This document shows positions 24,887 to 31,800 of a stretch of 57,193 nucleotides of DNA, in pieces (the first letter of the stretch is position 1; the number at the start of each line of letters is the position of its first letter). This DNA is from JAKAKT01 sp041305385. GTDB lineage: Archaea; Micrarchaeota; Micrarchaeia; Burarchaeales; JAKAKT01. The notes below the pieces were generated by a model. It saw only the letters and a list, made by a program, of their open reading frames with translations, had not been told where the DNA came from and made no database searches. Location of the stretch: contig JBFYLO010000001.1 in assembly GCA_041305385.1 (NCBI GenBank), forward strand, positions 1-57,193. Reading direction: 5' to 3'. The position numbers were made by a program, and so were the translations under genes.

Positions 24887-25519
24887 ATGGACAAGGTATG
24901 CCCTGCCTGCGGAGCCAAGAGCTCGGAGAAAAAATTCGTAGGGGATTTCTGCACCCAATGCTATTCCTCGAGGATACCTCTGGAGGTTCCGAGGGTAATC
25001 TCAGTTCTGCAGTGCACCGCATGCGGAAAAATCAAGGATGGGAAGGAGTGGGTGCATGGAAATGAGCGAAACATCGAAAAACAGGTCCTCTCGAAAGTCA
25101 GGGGGAAAGTCTCAAATGCGCGAGTCGAGCTCGAGCCTGTTCCGAGGATTGTTTTTCTCGTGGATGTCGGCGATTCCTTTCTCGAAGTTGTGAGAAAGTT
25201 CGAGTTGAGGCGCGAGGGGTCGGTGTGCACAAACTGCTCGAGAAAAACGAGCGGCTATTTCGAGGCAATCGTCCAGCTTCGCGGGGATTTTGATACCATT
25301 GGAAAAACGCTGGGAAAATTGGAAAGGAAACTCGAGAAATCGACTACGATTTCGAGGCTCGAAGAACTGAGGGAGGGAGTCGACCTTTACGTTGTTTCTA
25401 AGAAGGCGACCGGCGAGGCGCTCTCGGAGCTAGGCCTGCATTTCACAACCTCGAACAAACTGTTCGGAGTGAGGGACGGGCAGAGGATTTACAGGACTAC
25501 TTTCTGCGTGAGAGTCTGA
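24887..25519 (+). CDS. NMD3-like zinc-ribbon ribosome-associated protein
   Basis: 210 aa. The N-terminal zinc ribbons CPAC/CTQC (residues 5-8 and 22-25) and CTAC, followed by CTNC near 112, match the NMD3 N-terminal domain, with IPLEVPRVISVLQCTACG in the expected place. NMD3 in eukaryotes is the 60S export adaptor; archaeal members are cytoplasmic proteins presumed to act in large-subunit maturation. The ending DLYVVSKKATGEAL and GQRIYRTTFCVRV is also typical. Eukaryotic proteins are much longer, while archaeal ones are short like this. The ATG at 24887 is the first Met of the frame. Confidence 0.85.
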   Translation: MDKVCPACGAKSSEKKFVGDFCTQCYSSRIPLEVPRVISVLQCTACGKIKDGKEWVHGNERNIEKQVLSKVRGKVSNARVELEPVPRIVFLVDVGDSFLEVVRKFELRREGSVCTNCSRKTSGYFEAIVQLRGDFDTIGKTLGKLERKLEKSTTISRLEELREGVDLYVVSKKATGEALSELGLHFTTSNKLFGVRDGQRIYRTTFCVRV

Positions 25520-25523
25520 TGGC

Positions 25524-25949
25524 TCAGAGAACGGGCCCGCCTGAAGGGCGCACGACCTGAACGAAGAATTCCCAGGCGACCAGGAGGATTAGCAGAATCG
25601 CCGCAGCGGTGAACAAAATCCTTGCGATTTCATAGGTGAGTTTTTTTCTCTGGGAGAAGATGCTTGCCATGAGAACGACGACTCCGACCAGCGCGTAGGA
25701 GAACGCGAATTGGGGAATGAGCGCCTTTAGATTTTCGAGGAGAGGCCCGCCGCGGATTAAACCCAACGCAACCATAACTAAAAAGGATATGGCAAGCACT
25801 GCCCCGATTAAAAAATAGCCAGGAAGCTTTCGGATAGAATCCTCGTCTTCCTGCTCTTTTTTCAAGTGCGCGGAAAAATCCCGGATTGTGTCTTTTTCCA
25901 GTCCCTCGTCTGGAGGACCTGAAGCTGGGGCGGATTCTCCAAGGCTCAT
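25524..25949 (-). CDS. Three-TM membrane protein
   Basis: 141 aa. Hydrophilic acidic N-terminal 40 residues (KEQEDEDSIRKLPGYF), then TM helices at about 47-66, 82-100 and 110-132. The ATG overlaps the stop of the DUF35 gene by four bases, so it is translated as part of the mevalonate-type operon. No family is recognised. Converges with NMD3. Confidence 0.6.
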   Translation of the reverse strand: MSLGESAPASGPPDEGLEKDTIRDFSAHLKKEQEDEDSIRKLPGYFLIGAVLAISFLVMVALGLIRGGPLLENLKALIPQFAFSYALVGVVVLMASIFSQRKKLTYEIARILFTAAAILLILLVAWEFFVQVVRPSGGPVL

Positions 25950-26350
25950 TCCTTACCCTCGATTGGCTTGAACTTGAATCCGTACTGGAGTATCCCTTCC
26001 GGGCTGTCCTCCTGAATCCTGCGGAAGACCACTTCTACAGGATCTCCGATTTTAAGCTCCCCCATCTTATGGCAATCAACGATTTGGGTCATGAGCCGCG
26101 CCCCTTCTTCGAGTTCAACAATCGCCATCATGTAGGGCGCCTCGTGCTTGAAGCCCTCTGGGGGTGAAGTGACCAGGCTGAATGTGAGGATTTTCCCCTT
26201 GCCGGCGAACTTGTGCCTGACGATTTTCCCTTTTCGCCTGCACTTCTTGCACACGTGCTTAGTCGGGAAATAGTAGGTGCCGCAGTTCTCGCACTTGCTC
26301 CCTATGAGCCCGTACCGCTCCTTGATTCTCCTCCAAGTTTGTGCTGGCAT
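25946..26350 (-). CDS. DUF35 OB-fold zinc-ribbon protein, thiolase/HMG-CoA synthase partner
   Basis: 134 aa from the ATG at 26350, which has GGGGGTAAT upstream. An N-terminal zinc ribbon, CENC and CKKC (about 19-22 and 33-36), is followed by an OB-fold (GKILTFSLVTSPPEGF, YMMAIVELEEGARL, VEVVFRRIQED). In archaea this protein bridges thiolase and HMG-CoA synthase in one complex, passing acetoacetyl-CoA between them. That family fact fits the order here: HMG-CoA synthase, thiolase, DUF35 on one strand. An 80-base insert flanked by near-identical 17-base repeats separates it from the thiolase. Confidence 0.9.
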   Translation of the reverse strand: MPAQTWRRIKERYGLIGSKCENCGTYYFPTKHVCKKCRRKGKIVRHKFAGKGKILTFSLVTSPPEGFKHEAPYMMAIVELEEGARLMTQIVDCHKMGELKIGDPVEVVFRRIQEDSPEGILQYGFKFKPIEGKE

Positions 26351-26460
26351 AGCATTACCCCCAAAAAGTCCCGGGTTCTCCGTGCCGAGGCTCGAAATGA
26401 GCAAGTTTCGGGCGACCCGAGCCCGCCTCGAAGTTGGTGTTCGGCATAAACATTACCCCC
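26346..26460. repeat. 80-bp palindrome-rich insert flanked by direct repeats
   Basis: GGCATAGCATTACCCCC (26346-26362) and GGCATAAACATTACCCCC (26443-26460) differ by one substitution and one extra base. Between them lie about 80 bases with CGAGGC/GCCTCG palindromes. Read on the minus strand, the insert starts CCGAACACCAACTTCGAGG, close to the CCGAACACGAACGAACTCGAGG opening of the 102-bp repeats. The direct repeats contain the DUF35 ribosome site and ATG, so the insertion appears to have duplicated the start region. Confidence 0.6.
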
Positions 26461-26461
26461 T

Positions 26462-27628
26462 TTAATTGGCTCGCTTCATGATGTGGACGACGCAGGTTGC
26501 GCCGCTTCCGCCTACGTTGTGGGCCAAACCAATCTCCGCCCCGTCAACCTGTCTCGCGTGGGACTGGCCCCTCAATTGCCACGTAATCTCGACCGCCTGC
26601 TTCACTCCCGTAGCGCCAACTGGGTGACCGCAGCCCTTCAAACCACCGCTCGGGTTGATGGTAATGTCCGAATTGAGGGCGGTCTTTCCCTCCTCCGTAG
26701 CCTTCCCGCCTTCGCCTTTCTTGAAAAACCCGAGGTCCTCTATGGCCATTATCTCGGCGATGGTGAAACAGTCGTGGACCTCCGCGAGGTCTATGTCCTT
26801 GGGCTCGAGCTTCGCCATCTTGAAAGCGCTCTTCGCAGCCACTTTTGTTGCGTCGAGAGCTGTGAGCGTCTTCCTTCCAGCCAGCGCAAGAGTGTCGCTT
26901 GCCTGGCAACTTGCGACGATTTCGACCGGGGTATCTGTGTATTGCTTCGCCTTCTCAAGTGGCGCAAGAATCACGCACGCTGCCCCGTCGGTTATGGGGC
27001 TGCAGTCGAACACTTTTAGAGGAGAAGCAACCACTTTCGAGCTCATCACGTCATCGAGAGATATCTCCTTTTGGAATTGGGCGAACGGATTCTTCGAGGC
27101 GTGCAGGTGATTCTTCACCGCGACCTGGGCGAGCTGTTCCTCCTTGGTCCCATACTCGAACATGTGCCTTCTCGCCATCAATGCATAGACGCTTGGGAAG
27201 GTCGCGCCCATGAAGAGCTCCCACTCCTGGTCCCCGGCCCCGCCGAGGGCCGAGGTTGCTTCCTCAACGGAAACGTCGGTCATCTTTTCTACTCCCCCCA
27301 CCACCACGTGGTCGTGGAGCCCTGAGGCGACGGCTATATATCCTGACCTGAGGGCCACTCCCCCCGAGGCGCAGGCTGCCTCAACTCGCGTAGCTGGAAT
27401 CGGGTTCAGCCCCATGTTGTCTGCAATGAGCGCGGTGATGTGCTCCTGTCCTATCAGCCTGCCTGCGGCCATCGTTCCGCCGTAGAGGGCGTCGATTTCC
27501 TCGCCCCTCATGTGGGCGTCCTCAAGCGCCTTTATCCCGGCCTCGAGGATGAGGTCCCGGAACCCCCTGTCCCAGTCCTCGCAGAATTTGGTCATGCCGA
27601 CCCCAACAATTGCAACCCTTCTCATCAA
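26462..27628 (-). CDS. Acetyl-CoA C-acetyltransferase (thiolase)
   Basis: 388 aa, SCP2-thiolase-like archaeal type. The nucleophile is Cys86 in VEAACASGG; the second-half motifs DCFTIAE and GGLKGCGHPVGATG supply the His residues and second Cys. The reaction joins two acetyl-CoA to acetoacetyl-CoA, the first step of the mevalonate route to archaeal isoprenoid lipids. It lies 15 bases downstream of HMG-CoA synthase, which uses its product, and upstream of DUF35, which holds the two together. The start MMRRVAIVGVGMTKF is the usual N-terminus. Confidence 0.93.
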   Translation of the reverse strand: MMRRVAIVGVGMTKFCEDWDRGFRDLILEAGIKALEDAHMRGEEIDALYGGTMAAGRLIGQEHITALIADNMGLNPIPATRVEAACASGGVALRSGYIAVASGLHDHVVVGGVEKMTDVSVEEATSALGGAGDQEWELFMGATFPSVYALMARRHMFEYGTKEEQLAQVAVKNHLHASKNPFAQFQKEISLDDVMSSKVVASPLKVFDCSPITDGAACVILAPLEKAKQYTDTPVEIVASCQASDTLALAGRKTLTALDATKVAAKSAFKMAKLEPKDIDLAEVHDCFTIAEIMAIEDLGFFKKGEGGKATEEGKTALNSDITINPSGGLKGCGHPVGATGVKQAVEITWQLRGQSHARQVDGAEIGLAHNVGGSGATCVVHIMKRAN

Positions 27629-27643
27629 ATCACACCCTAAGCA

Positions 27644-28684
27644 TTACATGCTCTTCAGCTTTCTCCTGTGCTTGACGTAGAACGAGTACTCCAGGTACTC
27701 CTTGTCCTTTATCTGCTCGGAGAGCAATAGCGAGCGCTTCCTCTTCTCTTCGATGTCCTTCGTAACTTTTATTGAAAACGAATCGCTCCCTGCGCCACTG
27801 CCAAACGACGTCAACAATATCCGCTCGCCGGGCTTCGCGACATCGAGAACCGACGCGAGCCCAATCAGCGAGGCGCCCGAATAGGTGTTTCCGATAAGCG
27901 GCGTCATGAGCCCCTGGATGACTTTCTCCTTTTCGAATCCCAGGAGCTTCGCAGCCATTAGCGGGAACTTCCCGTTCGGCTGGTGGAACACTGCGTAATC
28001 AAAGTCCTTCGGTTCGAATCCCATGGTCTTCATGAGGTGCTTTGAGGCGCTCACGACATGCTTGAAATACGCGGGCTCACCGGTGAACCTTCCCCCGTGG
28101 CTCGGGAACTCGGAGTGCTGCCGTCTCCAGAAGTCCGGGGTGTCGGTGGTGTAGGAATATGTGCCTTCGATTTCGGCGATTAATCCTTCTCTTGCGATTA
28201 TGTATGCTGCAGCCCCTGCACCGGCAGTATATTCGAGCGCATCGCCGGGCTTCGACTGCGCAGTGTCTGCCCCAATCGCAATGCCCGCCTCGTTCATCCT
28301 GCTTGCGCACAGGCCCATGCAGCACTGAATGCCGGCTGTCCCTGCCTTGCAGGCGAACTCCATATCCACTGCCATTATGTGCGGAGTCACGCCTATCGCC
28401 TCGGCCACTATTGTTGCAGTCGGCTTCACTGCGTAGGGGTGCGATTCTGAGCCCACGAACACTGCTCCTATGTGCGCCGGGTCAACGCCTGCGTGGCGCA
28501 TCGCCCTGCGCGAAGCCTCCACAGCCATGGTGGCGGAATCCTCGTCCAGGTGGGGCACGCTCTTCTCCTGCACCCCAAGCCCTCCCCGTATCTTGTCAGC
28601 ATCCTCGCCCCACACCCTGGCTATCTCTTCCACTTTTATCCTGTATCTTGGGATATAAACCCCGTATCCGCTTATGCCTACCAT
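27644..28684 (-). CDS. Hydroxymethylglutaryl-CoA synthase
   Basis: 346 aa from the ATG at 28684; a longer frame adds 11 residues of no coding value. It condenses acetyl-CoA with acetoacetyl-CoA to HMG-CoA. Catalytic Glu80 lies in VGSESHPY, the acylated Cys112 in EFACKAGT, and the His in FHQPNGKFP. This is the archaeal-length enzyme with the GDALEYTAGAGAAAYI segment. Second step of the mevalonate pathway, in the same operon as the thiolase and the DUF35 bridging protein, 19 bases downstream of a conserved HTH regulator. HMG-CoA reductase is not in the window. Confidence 0.95.
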   Translation of the reverse strand: MVGISGYGVYIPRYRIKVEEIARVWGEDADKIRGGLGVQEKSVPHLDEDSATMAVEASRRAMRHAGVDPAHIGAVFVGSESHPYAVKPTATIVAEAIGVTPHIMAVDMEFACKAGTAGIQCCMGLCASRMNEAGIAIGADTAQSKPGDALEYTAGAGAAAYIIAREGLIAEIEGTYSYTTDTPDFWRRQHSEFPSHGGRFTGEPAYFKHVVSASKHLMKTMGFEPKDFDYAVFHQPNGKFPLMAAKLLGFEKEKVIQGLMTPLIGNTYSGASLIGLASVLDVAKPGERILLTSFGSGAGSDSFSIKVTKDIEEKRKRSLLLSEQIKDKEYLEYSFYVKHRRKLKSM

Positions 28685-28703
28685 TAAATCCCCTCTTGAA
28701 ACA

Positions 28704-29387
28704 TCAGATTTTCCCAAGCCTCTCCTTTATCACCGGTATGTCCAGTTTTGTCGTTATGATGGGAATGCGCTCCTTCTGCGCAATCTTGACTCCGAGCCGG
28801 TCAACGCTCGTAAGCCCGTGGAGAACAACCACGCTGGGCTTCATGGGAGTGACCCTTATCACGACCATGGGCGACCTGCCCGTGCTGACCTTGGTGAATA
28901 TGAACGCCCTCTCGCCCACTGACCCGTAGAGCTTAGGGAACTCCTCGTAGGGCATGTCAAGTATCACCTTGATGCTGTCCAGGAGCGTGTAGCCGTAGAC
29001 CTTCTTCTCCGAAAGCAGGTTTCCGTTCACCACCGCTTTCCCGTCAATGAGCTTCGCGAAGTCGAGCCCGTTCATGCTCGTGGAGAACTCCTTGAGCTCG
29101 AAGAAAGTCTCCTTGGGCTCCTCCTCCGAGAACCTCCTCACCGTCGTTCCGCCCGTCTTTATGTCTATGGCTATGAGCGCGTCGACGAATCTCTTTAGGA
29201 CCCCCGTCCCTGGGGATTTCCTCCTGTCGCCCTCGTAATCGCTAATTGTTGAAGTCCCGATTTTCAGATAGCGGCCAAGCTCCGCCTGGGTTATCCCGAA
29301 TATCTCGCGCCACTTCTTCATCGTGGCCCCGGGGTTTTCGGAAAGGGCTATCTCTCCGGCAATCTTGAGCTTGAGTCTTTCCACCAT
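28704..29387 (-). CDS. XRE-type HTH regulator of the mevalonate operon (COG1709-like)
   Basis: 227 aa from the ATG at 29387, preceded by GGTGTGGT; the longer frame upstream lacks coding character. A Cro/XRE helix-turn-helix is at about 22-75 (MKKWREIFGITQAELGRYLK, TSTISDYEGDRRKSPG). The C-terminal 130 residues have an alpha/beta sensor-like domain (VSTGRSPMVVIRVTPMKPSV, GVKIAQKERIPIITT). This family is commonly found beside HMG-CoA synthase in archaea, so a role as regulator of isoprenoid synthesis is likely. The C-terminal domain may sense an intermediate. DNA target not identified. Confidence 0.82.
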   Translation of the reverse strand: MVERLKLKIAGEIALSENPGATMKKWREIFGITQAELGRYLKIGTSTISDYEGDRRKSPGTGVLKRFVDALIAIDIKTGGTTVRRFSEEEPKETFFELKEFSTSMNGLDFAKLIDGKAVVNGNLLSEKKVYGYTLLDSIKVILDMPYEEFPKLYGSVGERAFIFTKVSTGRSPMVVIRVTPMKPSVVVLHGLTSVDRLGVKIAQKERIPIITTKLDIPVIKERLGKI

Positions 29388-29563
29388 ACCACACCGGAGG
29401 AGTTTTATGGTGGCTAAGGCTTTTAAATGTTCCGAACTGGCATTCGACGATTGACGGAAATCAGATGGCTCGGAGTATCTCGGAGCCCACTTCGGCAAGA
29501 GCTGTAAAGAGGAGTAAGGTGGATACGGCGTATAAGGCGAGAGCAAGCGGCCTTCATCCAAAA

Positions 29564-30148
29564 TCAATTAGGGAGAGTAGCTTGAATTTCCTCAATCTTT
29601 CCGTACCTGTCCAGAACCACTTCAAGCCATCCCATGTCATGCGTATCCGAGTTCCAGCGTACGACCCACACCTCTGAGTATTTGCCATAGCTAGCCTTGA
29701 ACTCGGCAGACCCAGTGGCTTTCGGGTTGGCATCGAGGAACTTCTGGACATCCTGGGCCCCTGAGAACGTGTGCGAGGCAATTAGCGCCTCCTCTGGGAA
29801 GACTATCGTGCACTCGGGAACGTTCAGGCAGATTTCGCAATTCGTTGTTATGTGTTCAGGAAGCCGGGTGGCGAACTGCTGGGCAGGGTAATCATAATAT
29901 AAATGGATTCGCTCCGGGCAGGGCGAGCTCGCGTTAAGGGTGGCCTTGACTTTCATCTTCCAGCTCCCGCTGCTGTAGTTGGTGGAGAGAATCCCGATGT
30001 CCGCCTCCGGGTATTTGACCTGGGCATCGTTCATCACGAAATTCCTGGCGTCATATTCCGTTGTCTGCGGAGGCTTGTTTGCGGCATACCATAGGAGGAC
30101 TATCCCGATTACCACGAGCGCGATGATGATGAGCTGCCTGTCGTTCAT
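29564..30148 (-). CDS. Signal-anchored extracytoplasmic protein, 194 aa
   Basis: Start at the ATG at 30148; a longer frame exists but runs through hairpin-rich sequence. TM/signal anchor at about 5-21 (LIIIALVVIGIVLLWYA), then a compact beta-rich domain with three Cys in CPERIHLYY, CEICLN and CTIVF, perhaps disulfide-bonded outside the membrane. A sequon NAS/NYS is present. Archaeal envelope proteins of this kind are common; function unknown. It is divergent from the next envelope gene across the structured intergenic block. Confidence 0.65.
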   Translation of the reverse strand: MNDRQLIIIALVVIGIVLLWYAANKPPQTTEYDARNFVMNDAQVKYPEADIGILSTNYSSGSWKMKVKATLNASSPCPERIHLYYDYPAQQFATRLPEHITTNCEICLNVPECTIVFPEEALIASHTFSGAQDVQKFLDANPKATGSAEFKASYGKYSEVWVVRWNSDTHDMGWLEVVLDRYGKIEEIQATLPN

Positions 30149-30236
30149 ATCTCCTCCTTTATGAAATCTAGTATAAAAAGATGCTGTTAAGGGAAGGTTA
30201 GGGCGTTGCGTTTTATCCCGGACAGGCAGCTGGCCG

Positions 30237-30405
30237 CGGTTCGAAGCCTGCGCTCGTGCGCAGGCTGCGCTCTTCGAAGAGCGCACCGCCTATTGGCGCG
30301 ATTTTTTCGCAGGGCGAAAAAATGCGCATTTTTTCCCGCGAAGGAAAAAATTTCGCAACACCCTAGGAGGTGAGGCGGCTCGAGGGGGGCGGCGGGTCCG
30401 CCTAA
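30237..30405. other. Hairpin-rich intergenic block
   Basis: The 317-base gap between the two divergent envelope genes holds no gene. It has a 9-bp stem with TCGT loop (30245-30266), the perfect palindrome TGCGCTCTTCGAAGAGCGCA (30266-30285), a 10-bp stem ATTTTTTCGC/GCGAAAAAAT (30301-30323), the overlapping palindrome GAAAAAATGCGCATTTTTTC (30316-30335), and TTTTTTCC/GGAAAAAA (30329-30350). The last three cannot all form at once. A smaller GGCGG/CCGCC hairpin follows at about 30388-30402. The TATA-like AATTTAAAAC at 30419-30428 serves the next gene. Confidence 0.6.
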
Positions 30406-30465
30406 CAAACCCGACACTAATTTAAAACTTAAGTGCTACAACGCTCTACCGCTGAAGTGGTTTCC

Positions 30466-31668
30466 ATGGAGATATTCACCAAGAGTAACGGGATAAAGCT
30501 CTTCGCAGTGCTGCTGGTGCTGGCCTTCCTGTTCGAGACGTTTGCGATAACCCAGGGGAGTGCCAACATACTGGCTGAGGAGAATGGGAACGAGGAGACC
30601 CAAACGCCGAACCTTTACTTTGGGGTTGCCTTGACCAACGCGACCATCTCTTCCTATGGCGATGTCCTCGGATATTCCATCTCAGCCGAGGGAAACCCTG
30701 AAAAGCTTGAGGCTGAGGCATTGAGGCTGAAGGCTGAAGGACTTGTCTCCTATACTTCCAAAACGCAGAAAGGGCTGGTTTTCAATATCCCAAAGGGGGC
30801 CAACCTCTCAGGTGTTGTCGGGCGGCTGGCTGCGCTCAACGCCACCCTTTCAGCCAGGGCCGAGGCCTCCCTAAAGGACCCGCTCACGTTCTACACAGAT
30901 AACGGGACCAAGAGCATCTCAGTGAAAAGCCTCAGGATTGAAGTCGACCCAACGATACCTGTCGGCTACCAGGTCGGCCTCAGGATAAAGGCCACAATAA
31001 CAGACGAGAGAATCCTCGAGTGGCTCTATGAGGTGACCCCGTTCAAAAAGGACATTTTCGTCGTTGGGGAGGTTGCGGAACTCTATCCGCAGCACAGCGC
31101 CATAGGCGTCCTCGAGTGGCCGGACAGGAGAGTGGACAAGAACGCGACAGTCGCCTATCTTTCACAGAAATTCTCGAATGTGAGCATCCTCGCCATAACA
31201 AACAACTCAGTTGGGTTCAACAAGCCCGTGAGCCTCGGTACGCTCGGCTCAATCTTCGCGGCAAACTTAAGCTATGTCCAGGGCGTGACTGCAAACTCGC
31301 TCCGCATAAATGAAACCTTTACGGACAATGTTGCGCTTGAGAATGACCTCGGCCCGTTCCTAGCAGCCGAGAACATAAGCGTCGTCTATCCGCTCTCCTA
31401 TGTGAGAATCGATTTCAGCACCGAAAACTACTCGCGCGAGTTCCTGAACTCTTCCATGAACGCAGCTGGATTCTTCGTTTATAGGCTGGAGACCATTAGG
31501 ATTGGCTCTTTAATACGCGATGATGAAGGCAGGGAATACGCCGTCCTGAACAGGGACTACGCAGACCTGCTGCCTTACACCAATGAAACCGGAGTGACCG
31601 AACTCGTGCTCATAAGGGCGAATGTGCTCGGGAACAAAGTCCTGAATTACACAATCCCCGAGGAATAG
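30466..31668 (+). CDS. Signal-anchored extracytoplasmic protein, 400 aa
   Basis: Start at the ATG at 30466, about 40 bases from a TATA-like box. The N-terminal TM/signal is at about 9-29 (IKLFAVLLVLAFLFETFAI). After it all sequence looks exposed, rich in beta strands and N-x-S/T sequons (more than ten), for example NATISSY, NLSGVV, NETFTDN. Several regions recall each other (ERILEWLYEVTPF and similar), but no clear repeat unit. An S-layer-associated or adhesin-like role is possible; no family recognised. Confidence 0.65.
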   Translation: MEIFTKSNGIKLFAVLLVLAFLFETFAITQGSANILAEENGNEETQTPNLYFGVALTNATISSYGDVLGYSISAEGNPEKLEAEALRLKAEGLVSYTSKTQKGLVFNIPKGANLSGVVGRLAALNATLSARAEASLKDPLTFYTDNGTKSISVKSLRIEVDPTIPVGYQVGLRIKATITDERILEWLYEVTPFKKDIFVVGEVAELYPQHSAIGVLEWPDRRVDKNATVAYLSQKFSNVSILAITNNSVGFNKPVSLGTLGSIFAANLSYVQGVTANSLRINETFTDNVALENDLGPFLAAENISVVYPLSYVRIDFSTENYSREFLNSSMNAAGFFVYRLETIRIGSLIRDDEGREYAVLNRDYADLLPYTNETGVTELVLIRANVLGNKVLNYTIPEE

Positions 31669-31800
31669 ACGGATCTCCTTATTCTGCCAAGCTTTGGGAT
31701 GTTGCCAACGGGGCCAGTTCGAATTTGCTCATTTTCTCATCGAAAGGATTAAAAAGCACGCCCATAAACCTATTAACGCTAATGCTAACGGGGGGATTGC

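Noticed and set aside
30237..30270. GGTTCGAAGCC sequence considered as a tRNA T arm
   Set aside because: No acceptor, D or anticodon arm can be built around it; it belongs to the hairpin block.
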